A stretch of DNA of 64,000 nucleotides from Streptomyces tailanensis (GTDB lineage Bacteria > Actinomycetota > Actinomycetes > Streptomycetales > Streptomycetaceae), in contig NZ_VTHJ01000011.1 in assembly GCF_008386495.1 (NCBI RefSeq), positions 1 to 64,000 of the forward strand, read 5' to 3'. Under the pieces are notes generated by a model, which was given only the letters and a program-made list of their open reading frames with translations, made no database searches and was not told the DNA's origin. The stretch's first letter is position 1; every line of letters begins with the position of its first letter. Below are positions 6,739 through 14,863 of this stretch, piece by piece. A program made the translations under genes and the position numbers.

Positions 6739-8672
6739 AGGACCGTGCAGGCCGCCGCCGTGCCCGTCGGCTCGCGATCGGCGCGGCGGTGGTCCTCGCG
6801 CTCGCCGGTATGAACGGGCCGTGGCTGTACCGCGTCGGCACCGAGAAGTACCACGAGTACAAGATCAACAGACCCGAGTACAAGGCCGACAACGGGCACT
6901 GGCAGATCGTGGAGTTCCCGGAGAAGTACCGGCAGAACACGATCCACGCCGCGCTGCTCCACACCGGCAAGGTGCTGTTGATCGCGGGCTCCGGCAACGA
7001 CGCCGACAACTTCGACGCGAAGAAGTTCGACACCCGCATCTGGGACCCGGTCAAGCAGACGATCAAGAGCGTGCCGACCCCGGCCGACCTGTTCTGCACG
7101 GGGCACACGCAGTTGTCCAACGGCAATCTGCTGATCGCGGGCGGCACCAAGCGCTACGAGAAGCTGAAGGGTGACGTCACCAAGGCCGGCGGCCTGATGA
7201 TCATCCACAACGAGAACCCCGACAAGGGGATGAAGCTCAAGCCGGGGACGAAGTTCGTCGGCAAGGAGAACGGCAAGACGTTCGTCCTGAAGGACGAGGT
7301 CTCCCTCAAGAAGGCCACCAAGACCTTCGACCCGGACACCGGCAAGTTCACCGGCAACAAGCCGGGCATCGCGCGCGCCTACGTCGAGGCCGAGAAGAGC
7401 GGCAAGAAGTACGAGACCGGCACCGAGGACAACTACCGGATCGTGGGCCTGACCGGCGCCGACGCCCGCAATACCTACGGCATCGCGCAGAAGCTGGCCC
7501 TCGACAAGAAGGATTTCCAAGGCATCAAGGACGCCTACGAGTTCGACCCGGTCGCCGAGCAGTACATCAAGGTCGACCCGATGAACGAGGCCCGCTGGTA
7601 TCCGACGCTGACGACGCTCACCGACGGTACGGTCCTGTCGCTGTCCGGCCTGGACGAGATCGGCCAGCTCGTCCCGGGCAAGAACGAGGTCTACGACCCC
7701 GAGACCAAGAAGTGGACGTACACCGCGGACGAACGGCAGTTCCCGACCTACCCGGCGATCTCCCTGATGCAGAACGGCAAGCTGTTCTACTCGGGCGCGA
7801 ACGCCGGGTACGGGCCGGACGACATCGGCCGTGACCCCGGCATCTGGGACCTGAAGACCAACAAGTTCACCAAGGTCCCCGGCATGAGCGACCCCAAGCT
7901 GCTCGAAACCGCCGGTACGGTGCTGCTGCCTCCGGCGCAGGACGAGAAGTACATGGTCATCGGCGGGGGCGGGGTCGGCGAGTCGGAGCGGTCCAGCAAG
8001 AAGACCCGGGTGATCGACCTGCTGACCGACGAGCCGCGGTTCGTGGATGGGCCGTCGCTGGAGAAGGGCACGCGTTATCCGCAGGCCTCGATCCTTCCCG
8101 ACGACACCGTCCTCATCTCGGGCGGCTCGGAGGACTACCGGGGGCGCGGCGACTCCAACATCCTGGAGGCGCGCCTGTACGACGCGAAGACGGGGAAGAT
8201 GCGGCGGGTCGCCGACCCGCTGGTCGGCCGGAACTACCACTCCGGGTCGATCCTGCTGCCCGACGGCCGCGTGGTCTTCTTCGGCTCGGACTCCCTGTAC
8301 GCCGACAAGGCCAACTCCAAGCCGGGCGAGTTCGAGCAGCGGATCGAGATCTATACGCCGCCGTATCTGTACGGGGACGCGCAGCCGTCGCTGTCGGGTG
8401 GGCCGAAGACGGTCGCGCGGGGCGGGAAGGCGACGTTCAAGACCCAGCACGCCTCGTCGATCAAGTCGGCGCGGTTGATCCGGCCGAGTGCGTCCACGCA
8501 TGTGACGGACGTGGATCAGAAGTCGATCGAGGTGGACTTCAGGACGTCCGGGGATGAGATCACGGTGACGGTGCCGAAGAATCGGAACCTGGTGCAGTCG
8601 GGGTGGTACATGCTGTTCGTGACGGATGACGCGGGGACGCCGAGTAAGGCGCAGTGGGTGAAGGTGCCGTAG
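6735..8672 (+). CDS. glxA: Mononuclear copper-radical oxidase GlxA
   Basis: A membrane-anchored copper oxidase needed for deposition of the CslA glucan at hyphal tips. The 645 residues have a single N-terminal membrane anchor (LAIGAAVVLALAGMNGPWL) and a galactose-oxidase-like Kelch propeller. By direct count, Cys121 (DLFCTGH) and Tyr289 can form the thioether cofactor, Trp288 lies directly beside Tyr289, and Tyr501-His502 plus His589 are the remaining copper ligands. These match galactose oxidase Cys228/Tyr272, Tyr495/His496 and His581, but the stacking Trp is placed as known for GlxA. It overlaps cslA by four bases. Confidence 0.95.
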   Translation: MKDRAGRRRARRLAIGAAVVLALAGMNGPWLYRVGTEKYHEYKINRPEYKADNGHWQIVEFPEKYRQNTIHAALLHTGKVLLIAGSGNDADNFDAKKFDTRIWDPVKQTIKSVPTPADLFCTGHTQLSNGNLLIAGGTKRYEKLKGDVTKAGGLMIIHNENPDKGMKLKPGTKFVGKENGKTFVLKDEVSLKKATKTFDPDTGKFTGNKPGIARAYVEAEKSGKKYETGTEDNYRIVGLTGADARNTYGIAQKLALDKKDFQGIKDAYEFDPVAEQYIKVDPMNEARWYPTLTTLTDGTVLSLSGLDEIGQLVPGKNEVYDPETKKWTYTADERQFPTYPAISLMQNGKLFYSGANAGYGPDDIGRDPGIWDLKTNKFTKVPGMSDPKLLETAGTVLLPPAQDEKYMVIGGGGVGESERSSKKTRVIDLLTDEPRFVDGPSLEKGTRYPQASILPDDTVLISGGSEDYRGRGDSNILEARLYDAKTGKMRRVADPLVGRNYHSGSILLPDGRVVFFGSDSLYADKANSKPGEFEQRIEIYTPPYLYGDAQPSLSGGPKTVARGGKATFKTQHASSIKSARLIRPSASTHVTDVDQKSIEVDFRTSGDEITVTVPKNRNLVQSGWYMLFVTDDAGTPSKAQWVKVP

Positions 8673-8746
8673 GGGGTTCGGGGTTCGGGGGTTCGTTTTT
8701 CGGGTGCGGGTGAGTGGGGGTTGTTCGCGCAGTTCCCCGCGCCCCT

Positions 8747-8778
8747 AAAAAAGCGGGGGCTGCGCCCCCTGCTTTTTT
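8747..8778. terminator. Bidirectional intrinsic terminator of glxA and cslZ
   Basis: AAAAAAGC and GGGGGC pair with GCCCCC and GCTTTTTT around a TGC loop, with one bulged T. The A-run on one side and the T-run on the other give a terminator readable from both strands between the convergent genes. Confidence 0.85.
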
Positions 8779-8780
8779 AT

Positions 8781-8865
8781 CGGCCCGCAGCCCGTCTTTC
8801 CCGGCCCGCAGCCCGTCTTTCTGGCCCGCAGGCCCGTCGCTTTTCGGCCCGCAGGGCCGTGTTTC
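8781..8865. repeat. Four tandem ~21-bp units (GGCCCGCAG...CCCGT)
   Basis: Units at 8781-8801, 8802-8822, 8823-8844 and 8845-8865 share the core GGCCCGCAG-CCCGT followed by T-rich bases. The first two differ at a single position and the last two are diverged. They fill the gap between the terminator and the right arm of the 41-bp inverted repeat. Confidence 0.8.
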
Positions 8866-8953
8866 AGGGGCGCGGGGAACTGCGCGAACAACCCCCACTC
8901 ACCCGCAGCCGCCAACGAACCCCACACCCCCACCCCACTAGGCACCCAACGCC

Positions 8954-9976
8954 TCACTCAGACGCCTTGGCCAACTCCAACGCGTACTCCGGCCACCACT
9001 CCCCCGCCTTCGGCCCCCCCTTGCACTCGCCGTCCGACTCCCCCGGCCGCTTGACCCACAAATACGCGTCCACCGAAGGATCGGCCGTCTCGGTCGTCGG
9101 GGCCTCCCCCAGTGCCCGCCCCGGCGGGTTGCACCACCGTTCGGACTCGTCGCCCTCGGTCCACGGCCCGTTGCCATTGCGGCTGGTGTCGATGACGAAC
9201 GGCTTGTTCCCGACCTTCGAGGAGAGCCGCTTGCCGTACGCGATGGAGTCCTCGGTGGTGTAGAAGTTCGAGACGTTGACGGCGAAACCGTCGGCCTGCT
9301 CGACCCCCGCCCACTTCAACGGGTCGAAGATCTTGTCGGGGTCGCCCCACCCCGCGTTCCCGGCGTCCAGATACACCTTCGTGTTCTTCAGCGCGCCGAG
9401 CTTCTCGATCGCGCCCTTGAGCAGGTCGAACCGCTCCTCGTGGAACTCGCCCGGGGTGCAGCCGTCCACGACGTGGAGTACGGCGTCGGGCTCCAGGATG
9501 ACCGTGGCGGGGCGGTCGCCGATGCCCTTGGCGACGCCGTCGATCCACGCCCGGTACGCGTCGCCGTCGGCCGCGCCGCCGCCGGAGTACTGGCCGCAGT
9601 CGCGGTGCGGAATGTTGTAGAGGACGAGGATCGCGTCGCGGTCGGCCTTGGCGGCGGCCTCGGTGTAGCCCTTGGCCTCCTGCTCAGGATTCTCCGGGCC
9701 GATCCACTCTCCGGTGGGCTGCTCGGCGATCTTGCGGATCAGCTTGGCGTCGTCGTCCTTGCCCGCCTTCTCGTACGCGGCGACCTGGGCCGCGGCGTTC
9801 CCTTCCGGATTGACCCAGAACGGGTCCGTGTCGTTCGGCTGTTGGGTGATGTCGGAACCCGAAGGCTTGTCGTCGTCCCCACCGTCGCCGTCTCCCCCGA
9901 AACAGCCGGCGAGCAATAACGCCGCCCCCGCCACTGCCACGGACGCCCGTACCCCCGCCCCCCTACTGGCGTACAT
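8954..9976 (-). CDS. cslZ: GH6 endoglucanase-like lipoprotein CslZ
   Basis: A glycoside hydrolase family 6 protein predicted to cleave beta-1,4-glucan outside the membrane, probably trimming the CslA product. Starting at the ATG at 9976 (GGGGGAGTTGG before it) gives 340 residues; a GTG seven codons upstream is possible. The signal peptide ends in a lipobox (LLLAGC). A Gly/Asp-rich linker and the GH6 domain follow. Acidic residues sit in NIPHRDCGQYSGGGA and VILEPDAVLHV, and later motifs are YLDAGNAGWG and NVSNFYTT. It converges with glxA, as in the known cslA-glxA-cslZ locus. Confidence 0.9.
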   Translation of the reverse strand: MYASRGAGVRASVAVAGAALLLAGCFGGDGDGGDDDKPSGSDITQQPNDTDPFWVNPEGNAAAQVAAYEKAGKDDDAKLIRKIAEQPTGEWIGPENPEQEAKGYTEAAAKADRDAILVLYNIPHRDCGQYSGGGAADGDAYRAWIDGVAKGIGDRPATVILEPDAVLHVVDGCTPGEFHEERFDLLKGAIEKLGALKNTKVYLDAGNAGWGDPDKIFDPLKWAGVEQADGFAVNVSNFYTTEDSIAYGKRLSSKVGNKPFVIDTSRNGNGPWTEGDESERWCNPPGRALGEAPTTETADPSVDAYLWVKRPGESDGECKGGPKAGEWWPEYALELAKASE

Positions 9977-10089
9977 CCAACTCCCCCTTGGGTGCACCGT
10001 GTCGTAAGTCCCAATCCTGACATAAGTCCCGCATGGACCACGAGGTCGTTGGCGCCTTGGCCGAGAACCTGTTATTGGCGAGCCCGGGG

Positions 10090-10839
10090 TCAGGCCTCCG
10101 TGCCGCTGAGGTACGCGGAGACGACCACGTTCGCCGTGTAGGTGCGGCTCGTCCTGTCGAAGGTGCCGCCGCAGGTGACGAGGCGCAGCTCGGCGCGCCC
10201 CGACTGCCGTACGCCGTAGGCCTGTCCGGCGTCGAAGTCGTCGCGGCCGACGACCTGGACGTCGTCCACGGTGAACTCGGCGACCGTGCCGTCGTCGCGG
10301 GCCACCCGGATCTTCTCGCCGATCCGCAGCGCGCTCAGCTTGTAGAAGACCGCGGGGCGGGTCTCGGTGTCGACATGGCCGACGAACAGGGCGGCGCCGG
10401 TGGCCCCCGGGCGGGTGCCGGCCGCGTACCAGCCGACGACGCCCGGCTGGTCGTAGGCGGGCGGGTCGATCGCCCCGTTCAGGTCCAGGCCGCGCGCCAC
10501 GACCGGTGCCTGCACGCCCATCGAGGGGATGTCGATCCGATTGGGGCGCGCGGCCGGCAACGGCTGGGCGGCGGGCGGCAGTTCGGCGTGGGCGGGCCGT
10601 CCGACCGCCGCCACGTCACCGGTCATCGGCGCGGACATGCCCTGCCGTACGTCGGTGACCTCGCCGCCCCACAGCCACAGGCCGAGCAGCAGTACGGCCC
10701 AGGCGACACCGGCGGTGAGCCGACCGATCCCGGTTCCGCGACCGTGGTTTCCGTAGCTTCCGTGGTTTCCGTAGCTTCCGTGGTCTCCGTAGTTTCCGTA
10801 GTCCGCGTAACTTCCGTCTGAGTACTTGTGGCTGGACAC
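10090..10839 (-). CDS. Class F sortase
   Basis: A 249-residue membrane-anchored transpeptidase of the actinobacterial class F type. A cytoplasmic N-terminus of Tyr-Gly-Asn-His-Gly repeats precedes one membrane segment (LTAGVAWAVLLLGLWLWGG). The catalytic triad is visible as His in FVGHVDTE, Cys in LVTCGG and Arg in RTSRTYTANV. The start is GTG (GTGTCCAGCCAC). The gene lies 9 bases behind a secreted protein with a C-terminal membrane segment, so that protein may be its substrate or partner. Confidence 0.9.
   Translation of the reverse strand: MSSHKYSDGSYADYGNYGDHGSYGNHGSYGNHGRGTGIGRLTAGVAWAVLLLGLWLWGGEVTDVRQGMSAPMTGDVAAVGRPAHAELPPAAQPLPAARPNRIDIPSMGVQAPVVARGLDLNGAIDPPAYDQPGVVGWYAAGTRPGATGAALFVGHVDTETRPAVFYKLSALRIGEKIRVARDDGTVAEFTVDDVQVVGRDDFDAGQAYGVRQSGRAELRLVTCGGTFDRTSRTYTANVVVSAYLSGTEA
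10734..10820 (-). repeat. Tandem ~9-bp repeats coding YGNHG/YGSYG in the class F sortase
   Basis: Nine-base units of the type CTTCCGTGG / TTTCCGTAG recur across the 5' end of the sortase gene and encode YGNYGDHGSYGNHGSYGNHG. Such repeats can change in number by slippage. The encoded segment lies on the cytoplasmic side of the membrane anchor. Confidence 0.75.
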
Positions 10840-10848
10840 GGCGCCCCT

Positions 10849-11490
10849 TTACTCCGTGCCTCGGTCGCGGCCCCGGCGGCGCGCGCTCCGCGCCACCACG
10901 GCGACCGCCGCGACACCGGCCAGGACCAGGCCGATGACGGTGTGCGGGGCGCCGGGGCCGGTGTGCCGGGCGTCGGTCGAGTTCGCCGGGTCCGTGGAGT
11001 CCACCGCCAGCGGGGTGGCTGCTCCGCCGCCGCCCGCACGGACGGGGGCGACCGGGGAGGCGGGGGCAGAGGGGTGGTGTGGGGCGGGCTCGGTCGCGGA
11101 AGGCTCGGTGGTCGGGGGCTTACCGTCGCCGACGGTGATCGTGCCCTTGGCCTTCTCCTCCCTGCCGTCGCAGGAGACCCGTACGTCGTAGGTGCCGGGT
11201 GCGAGCGTGGACCGTACGCGGGTCTCGCCAGCCAACTCGCGGCCCCTGCCGCCGAGTTGGGTGAGCTGCGCGTCCGCGACGAACGCCGCCGAGGAGGCGG
11301 TGCCCGACTTGCCGCCGCAGCCCTCGGCGTGGACCCGGATGTCGCTGCCGGGCGCCGGCTCGGCCGGCACCACCGTGATGTCCCCGGAGTCGGCCGCGTA
11401 CGCCGTGGGCGCGGGACCGGTCATGGCCACCGCCCCGGCGCAGAGGGCACAGAGAGCCCCGGCACAGAGAGTGAGTCGCAGTGAACCCAT
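10849..11490 (-). CDS. Secreted/membrane-anchored protein in class F sortase operon
   Basis: A protein of 213 residues starting at the ATG at 11490 (GGAGG eight bases earlier). A signal peptide (LTLCAGALCALCAGAVAM...AYAA) is followed by a small beta-sandwich-like domain with a Cys pair (AEGCGGKSG, VRVSCDGRE). A Pro/Thr/Ala linker and a C-terminal membrane helix with an Arg-rich tail (ARRRGRDRG) come next. No clear LPXTG/LAXTG motif precedes the helix. Its stop is 9 bases from the sortase start, so the two are very likely co-transcribed. Exact function unknown. Confidence 0.8.
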   Translation of the reverse strand: MGSLRLTLCAGALCALCAGAVAMTGPAPTAYAADSGDITVVPAEPAPGSDIRVHAEGCGGKSGTASSAAFVADAQLTQLGGRGRELAGETRVRSTLAPGTYDVRVSCDGREEKAKGTITVGDGKPPTTEPSATEPAPHHPSAPASPVAPVRAGGGGAATPLAVDSTDPANSTDARHTGPGAPHTVIGLVLAGVAAVAVVARSARRRGRDRGTE

Positions 11491-11592
11491 GGTGAACCTC
11501 CAGACATCTGAGACTCCCCCGCCGGGCACGGGGACGCATCTCGGGAGGCCGGGCGGCTGCTCCGTACGGGTGACTGTGCCGGGGCGCGGGTT

Positions 11593-12372
11593 TCAGATCC
11601 GGTCGACCAGGTCGGCGATCGAGTTCACGACGCTCGACGGGCGGTACGGGAACTTGTCGACCTGCTCGGGGGTCGTCAGCCCGGTGAGGACGAGGAAGGT
11701 CTCCATGCCGGCTTCAATTCCCGCCAGGACGTCGGTGTCCATGCGGTCGCCGATCATCGCGCTGCTCTCGGAGTGCGCGCCGATCGTGTTCAGGCCGGTG
11801 CGCATCATCAGCGGGTTCGGCTTGCCCGCGAAGTACGGCTTCTGCCCGGTCGCCTTGGTGATCAGCGCGGCCACCGCGCCGGTCGCGGGCAGCGGGCCCT
11901 CGGTGGACGGGCCGGTCTCGTCGGGGTTGGTGGCGATGAAGCGGGCGCCGCCGTTGATCAGCCGTACCGCCTTCGTCATGGCCTCGAAGGAGTACGTGCG
12001 GGTCTCGCCGAGGACGACGTAGTCCGGTTCGTGGTCGGTGAGGACGTACCCGATGTCGTGCAGGGCGGTGGTCAGGCCCGCCTCCCCGATGACGTACGCC
12101 GTGCCACCGGGCCGCTGGTCGTCCAGGAACTGGGCGGTGGCGAGGGCGGAGGTCCAGATGTTCTCGACGGGCACGTCCAGGCCCATGCGGGAGAGGCGGG
12201 CGTGCAGGTCACGGGGGGTGTAGATCGAGTTGTTGGTGAGCACCAGGAAGGGGCGCCCGGACTCCCGCAGCCTCTTGATGAAGGCGTCGGCGCCGGGGAT
12301 CGGCACGCCCTCGTGGATGAGCACACCGTCCATGTCGGTGAGCCACGACTCGATGGGCTTGCGCTCTGCCAT
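11593..12372 (-). CDS. HAD-IIA family phosphatase (NagD-like)
   Basis: A 259-residue soluble HAD hydrolase that probably dephosphorylates a nucleotide or sugar phosphate. Motif I is DMDGVLIH, motif II lies in LVLTNNS, motif III is the lysine in GKPNPLMM and motif IV is IGDRMDTD. The C2 cap insert characteristic of the NagD group fills the middle. It is on the minus strand with its own promoter region and no obvious partner. Confidence 0.9.
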   Translation of the reverse strand: MAERKPIESWLTDMDGVLIHEGVPIPGADAFIKRLRESGRPFLVLTNNSIYTPRDLHARLSRMGLDVPVENIWTSALATAQFLDDQRPGGTAYVIGEAGLTTALHDIGYVLTDHEPDYVVLGETRTYSFEAMTKAVRLINGGARFIATNPDETGPSTEGPLPATGAVAALITKATGQKPYFAGKPNPLMMRTGLNTIGAHSESSAMIGDRMDTDVLAGIEAGMETFLVLTGLTTPEQVDKFPYRPSSVVNSIADLVDRI

Positions 12373-12519
12373 GTGCGATCTCCCGGGGGTGCGTGCCGGG
12401 CGCCGTGGGTGCTGTGCGGGGCTTTCACAGCACCCCCAGGTCCGGGTCCGTGCCCACCCTAGTGAGAGATGGCCGAAAAAAGGAGGCCGATCTTGGCGGC
12501 TGAGACCGCCACCGTCAGG

Positions 12520-13332
12520 TCAGTGGTCCCCCTTGCGAACCGCCTTGCGGACGACGCCGACCAGCAGCCCTCCGGCGAGGAGAAGCAGCAGCCCGATGCC
12601 GTACGGCAGGACCTGCCGTACCCCTGATTCGGCCAGCTCGTCGGCGTACGGCTGCCCGTCCCGTACACCGCCCTCGCTCTCATCCTTGCGCTCGTCCTCT
12701 GTTGTTTCCGGGCTCTCCTTCTCGCCGTCCTTGTCCGCTTCCTCCCCGTCCTCCCTGTCGGTGATCTTGAACTGGTAGTCGTTCGACTCGCCCACCCACT
12801 CGCTGTCGCCGCCCTGCCGCTGGACGACGGCCGCGTTCGCCACGACGGCGTTGGGTGCGGCCGTGTCGGAGGTGAGGGAGAGGCGGACCTTGACGGTGAG
12901 GGTGCGGCCGGGCGGCACGGTGAAGCCGGGGCCGTCCTCGTCGATGACCCCGACGAGTTCGTCCGAGTCGGTCGCCTCGAAGGTGACGGGGCGGGAGGTG
13001 GTGGACTCCGCGTCCTCGTAGAACTCCAGCTGCGGCTGCGTCCGCTTCAGCGTGCGCGCGGTATCGGCCAGTACGACCACCGGGTGGATGTTCTCGCAGC
13101 GCCGCGAGGTGGTGTTGGTCAACTCCAGCGCCCAGGTACGGAAGCCGCCACCGGCGACATACCTCGCGGGTCCTCCGTGGATACGGGTCCGGATGGGAAA
13201 GGTGCTGCTGTCAGCGCCGACACAGGTAGGGGGAGGCGCGTCCACTGCCGCGAGCGCCACTGTCGGACCACTGGCGAGGGCGGCTGCGGTGACGAGGGCA
13301 AGAGTCAGGCACGTACACAGTCGCATGAACAC
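12520..13332 (-). CDS. Surface protein with LAESG sorting signal
   Basis: A secreted protein of ~270 residues. A signal peptide (CLTLALVTAAALASGPTVALA), an Ig-like beta-rich domain with two Cys (PPTCVGADS, SRRCENIHP), and a long acidic Glu/Asp/Lys-rich spacer precede DELAESG. A hydrophobic segment (LPYGIGLLLLLAGGLLVGVV) and a basic tail (RKAVRKGD) close it. That order is a sortase cell-wall sorting signal; LAESG varies from the LAXTG form used by Streptomyces class E sortases at its fourth position. The start may be GTG 13332 or ATG 13326. Confidence 0.8.
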   Translation of the reverse strand: MFMRLCTCLTLALVTAAALASGPTVALAAVDAPPPTCVGADSSTFPIRTRIHGGPARYVAGGGFRTWALELTNTTSRRCENIHPVVVLADTARTLKRTQPQLEFYEDAESTTSRPVTFEATDSDELVGVIDEDGPGFTVPPGRTLTVKVRLSLTSDTAAPNAVVANAAVVQRQGGDSEWVGESNDYQFKITDREDGEEADKDGEKESPETTEDERKDESEGGVRDGQPYADELAESGVRQVLPYGIGLLLLLAGGLLVGVVRKAVRKGDH

Positions 13333-13467
13333 ATAACCTGACAGCCCCCTCCGGGGACGGGGCGGCCCGCCGCGCCTAGGGGCTGGGGACCGGGGACGAA
13401 AGTCCGCTCGATCAGCGGAGCCGGGGGCGCCTTTCAGGCGGGGAGCAGGGACACCGCCGCCGCTTTC

Positions 13468-13545
13468 AGGGGCGCGGGGCTGTATCGATTTGCGGCTCCG
13501 CCGCGTGGGCGCGACAAGCCACAGACAACCCGAAGCCGCCCACTA
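13468..13545. repeat. Intergenic repeat related to the 41-bp arm family
   Basis: AGGGGCGCGGGGCTGTATCG and, after a short insert, GGGCGCGACAAGCCACAGAC followed by CCGCCCAC share the order and core of the arm at 8866-8906. It lies in the 249-base gap between the surface protein gene and the ROK regulator. I see no gene there. Confidence 0.6.
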
Positions 13546-13581
13546 ACCGCTCCCCTACGGCGAATGGGCACCCCACCCACG

Positions 13582-14808
13582 TCAAACATCCGCCCGCCCG
13601 AACAACGGCGCCAACAACAACTGAGCCGCCCCCTCCGCAACCCCCGTCGCACCGCCGGAGGCAACCCGCACGGGCACCTGCGGATCCTCCCCCTGCAGCC
13701 GAGCCCATTCGTCGAGCACGCCCCCCACCCCCCGCACGAACACCTCGGGACACGCCTCGACCGTGCGCCCGCCGAGCAGTACGAGCTCGACGTCGAGCAG
13801 CCCGACGAGGTTCGCGGCGCCCGTGCCGAGCACCCGCGCCGCCTCCTCCACATCACCCCGCGCCACCGCCGCGAGGCACAGCGCCTCGATGCAGCCCCGG
13901 TTGCCGCACCCGCACAGCGGCCCGTCCAACTGGACGACCTGGTGCCCGAACTCACCGGCCCGGGTCCGGGCCCCCCGGTGAACCCTCCCGTCGATCACCA
14001 GTCCGGCCCCCAGCCCCGTACCGAGGTGGAGGTATGCGAAGGACCCGTGCCCGCCGGTGACCGCCGCCAGCCCGAGGGCCGCCGCGTTGGTGTCCTTGTC
14101 CACGACCACGGGCATCCCCAGCCGCCGCGCGAGCACCGCCCGCAACGGAAACCCGTCCCACTCGGGAATCCCGGTGACCCGGTGCAGCACACCGTGCAGA
14201 TGGTCGAGGGGCCCGGGGAGAGCGACGCCGACGCCGAGGACCGGGACAGTCGAGGGACCGGGTGGAGGCGTGGGCGCGGCCTCTGTTTCAAGATCGACGG
14301 GAACCCTGCTCGCCCCTTCCAGCAGCGCTTCCACCTCACCGGCTGCGCCCTCGATGACGGCCTCCGACCCAGCCCCCAGGGACAGCGCGGCCCGCCGCAT
14401 GGCGACCACGGCGCCGGTCAGATCGCAGAGCACGACTGTCAGCTCGTCACGGTCCAGGTGGAGGCCGACCGCGTGGCCGGCGTGGGGGACGAGCCGCAGT
14501 ACGGTGCGCGGCTTGCCGCCGGTGGACGCACGCTGGCCCGCCTCCGTCACCAGCCCGTCCGCACGCAGCCGAGCGGTGATCTTGCTGACGGCCTGCGGGG
14601 TGAGCCCGGTCCGGTCGGCCAGCTCAAGACGGCTTATGCCGGCCGGCCCGGCGGTACGCAGCAGGTCGAGGATGAGCGCGCCGTTGTGGCTGCGCAGGGC
14701 GAGCAGGTTCACGCCCGCGACGCCGACCGTACGACCTCCCGTGCCGCCGTTGAGACCGCCCAGGCGACCGTTGAGATCACCCGCACCACCGTTCCCGTTC
14801 CCGTTCAC
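13582..14808 (-). CDS. ROK family transcriptional regulator
   Basis: A 408-residue repressor-type ROK protein. An N-terminal winged helix (DLLRTAGPAGISRLELADRT, TPQAVSKITARLRADG) is followed by an ATPase-fold sugar-binding domain (DKDTNAAALG, LGTGLGAGLVIDG). A zinc-type motif is present (GEFGHQVVQ then CGCGNRGCIEA). The GTG at 14808 is chosen because it follows a purine-rich leader and fits the intergenic gap; longer frames run back through the divergent gene. It is transcribed away from an oxidoreductase/heme-binding-like pair, which it probably controls in response to a sugar or sugar derivative. Confidence 0.85.
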   Translation of the reverse strand: MNGNGNGGAGDLNGRLGGLNGGTGGRTVGVAGVNLLALRSHNGALILDLLRTAGPAGISRLELADRTGLTPQAVSKITARLRADGLVTEAGQRASTGGKPRTVLRLVPHAGHAVGLHLDRDELTVVLCDLTGAVVAMRRAALSLGAGSEAVIEGAAGEVEALLEGASRVPVDLETEAAPTPPPGPSTVPVLGVGVALPGPLDHLHGVLHRVTGIPEWDGFPLRAVLARRLGMPVVVDKDTNAAALGLAAVTGGHGSFAYLHLGTGLGAGLVIDGRVHRGARTRAGEFGHQVVQLDGPLCGCGNRGCIEALCLAAVARGDVEEAARVLGTGAANLVGLLDVELVLLGGRTVEACPEVFVRGVGGVLDEWARLQGEDPQVPVRVASGGATGVAEGAAQLLLAPLFGRADV

Positions 14809-14838
14809 ATCCCCATTGTCCCTCGTGCTTGCACTTTG

Positions 14839-14851
14839 GCAACAGCGTTGC
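14839..14851. promoter_or_regulatory. Candidate operator between ROK regulator and oxidoreductase
   Basis: GCAAC-AGC-GTTGC is a perfect 5-base inverted repeat in the 55-base gap between the two divergent starts. It is a reasonable site for the ROK protein, though short enough to occur by chance. Confidence 0.4.
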
Positions 14852-14863
14852 TTAAGTGGCCGC

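Larger units (their letters stand above)
8706..8906. repeat. Perfect 41-bp inverted repeat between convergent glxA and cslZ
   Basis: The left arm at 8706-8746 begins GCGGGTGAGTGGGGGTTGTT and the right arm at 8866-8906 is its exact reverse complement over all 41 bases. The arms enclose a bidirectional terminator and four short tandem repeats. Related single arms occur at 4063-4106 and 13468-13545, so this is a dispersed Streptomyces repeat family present here as a pair. Confidence 0.9.
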
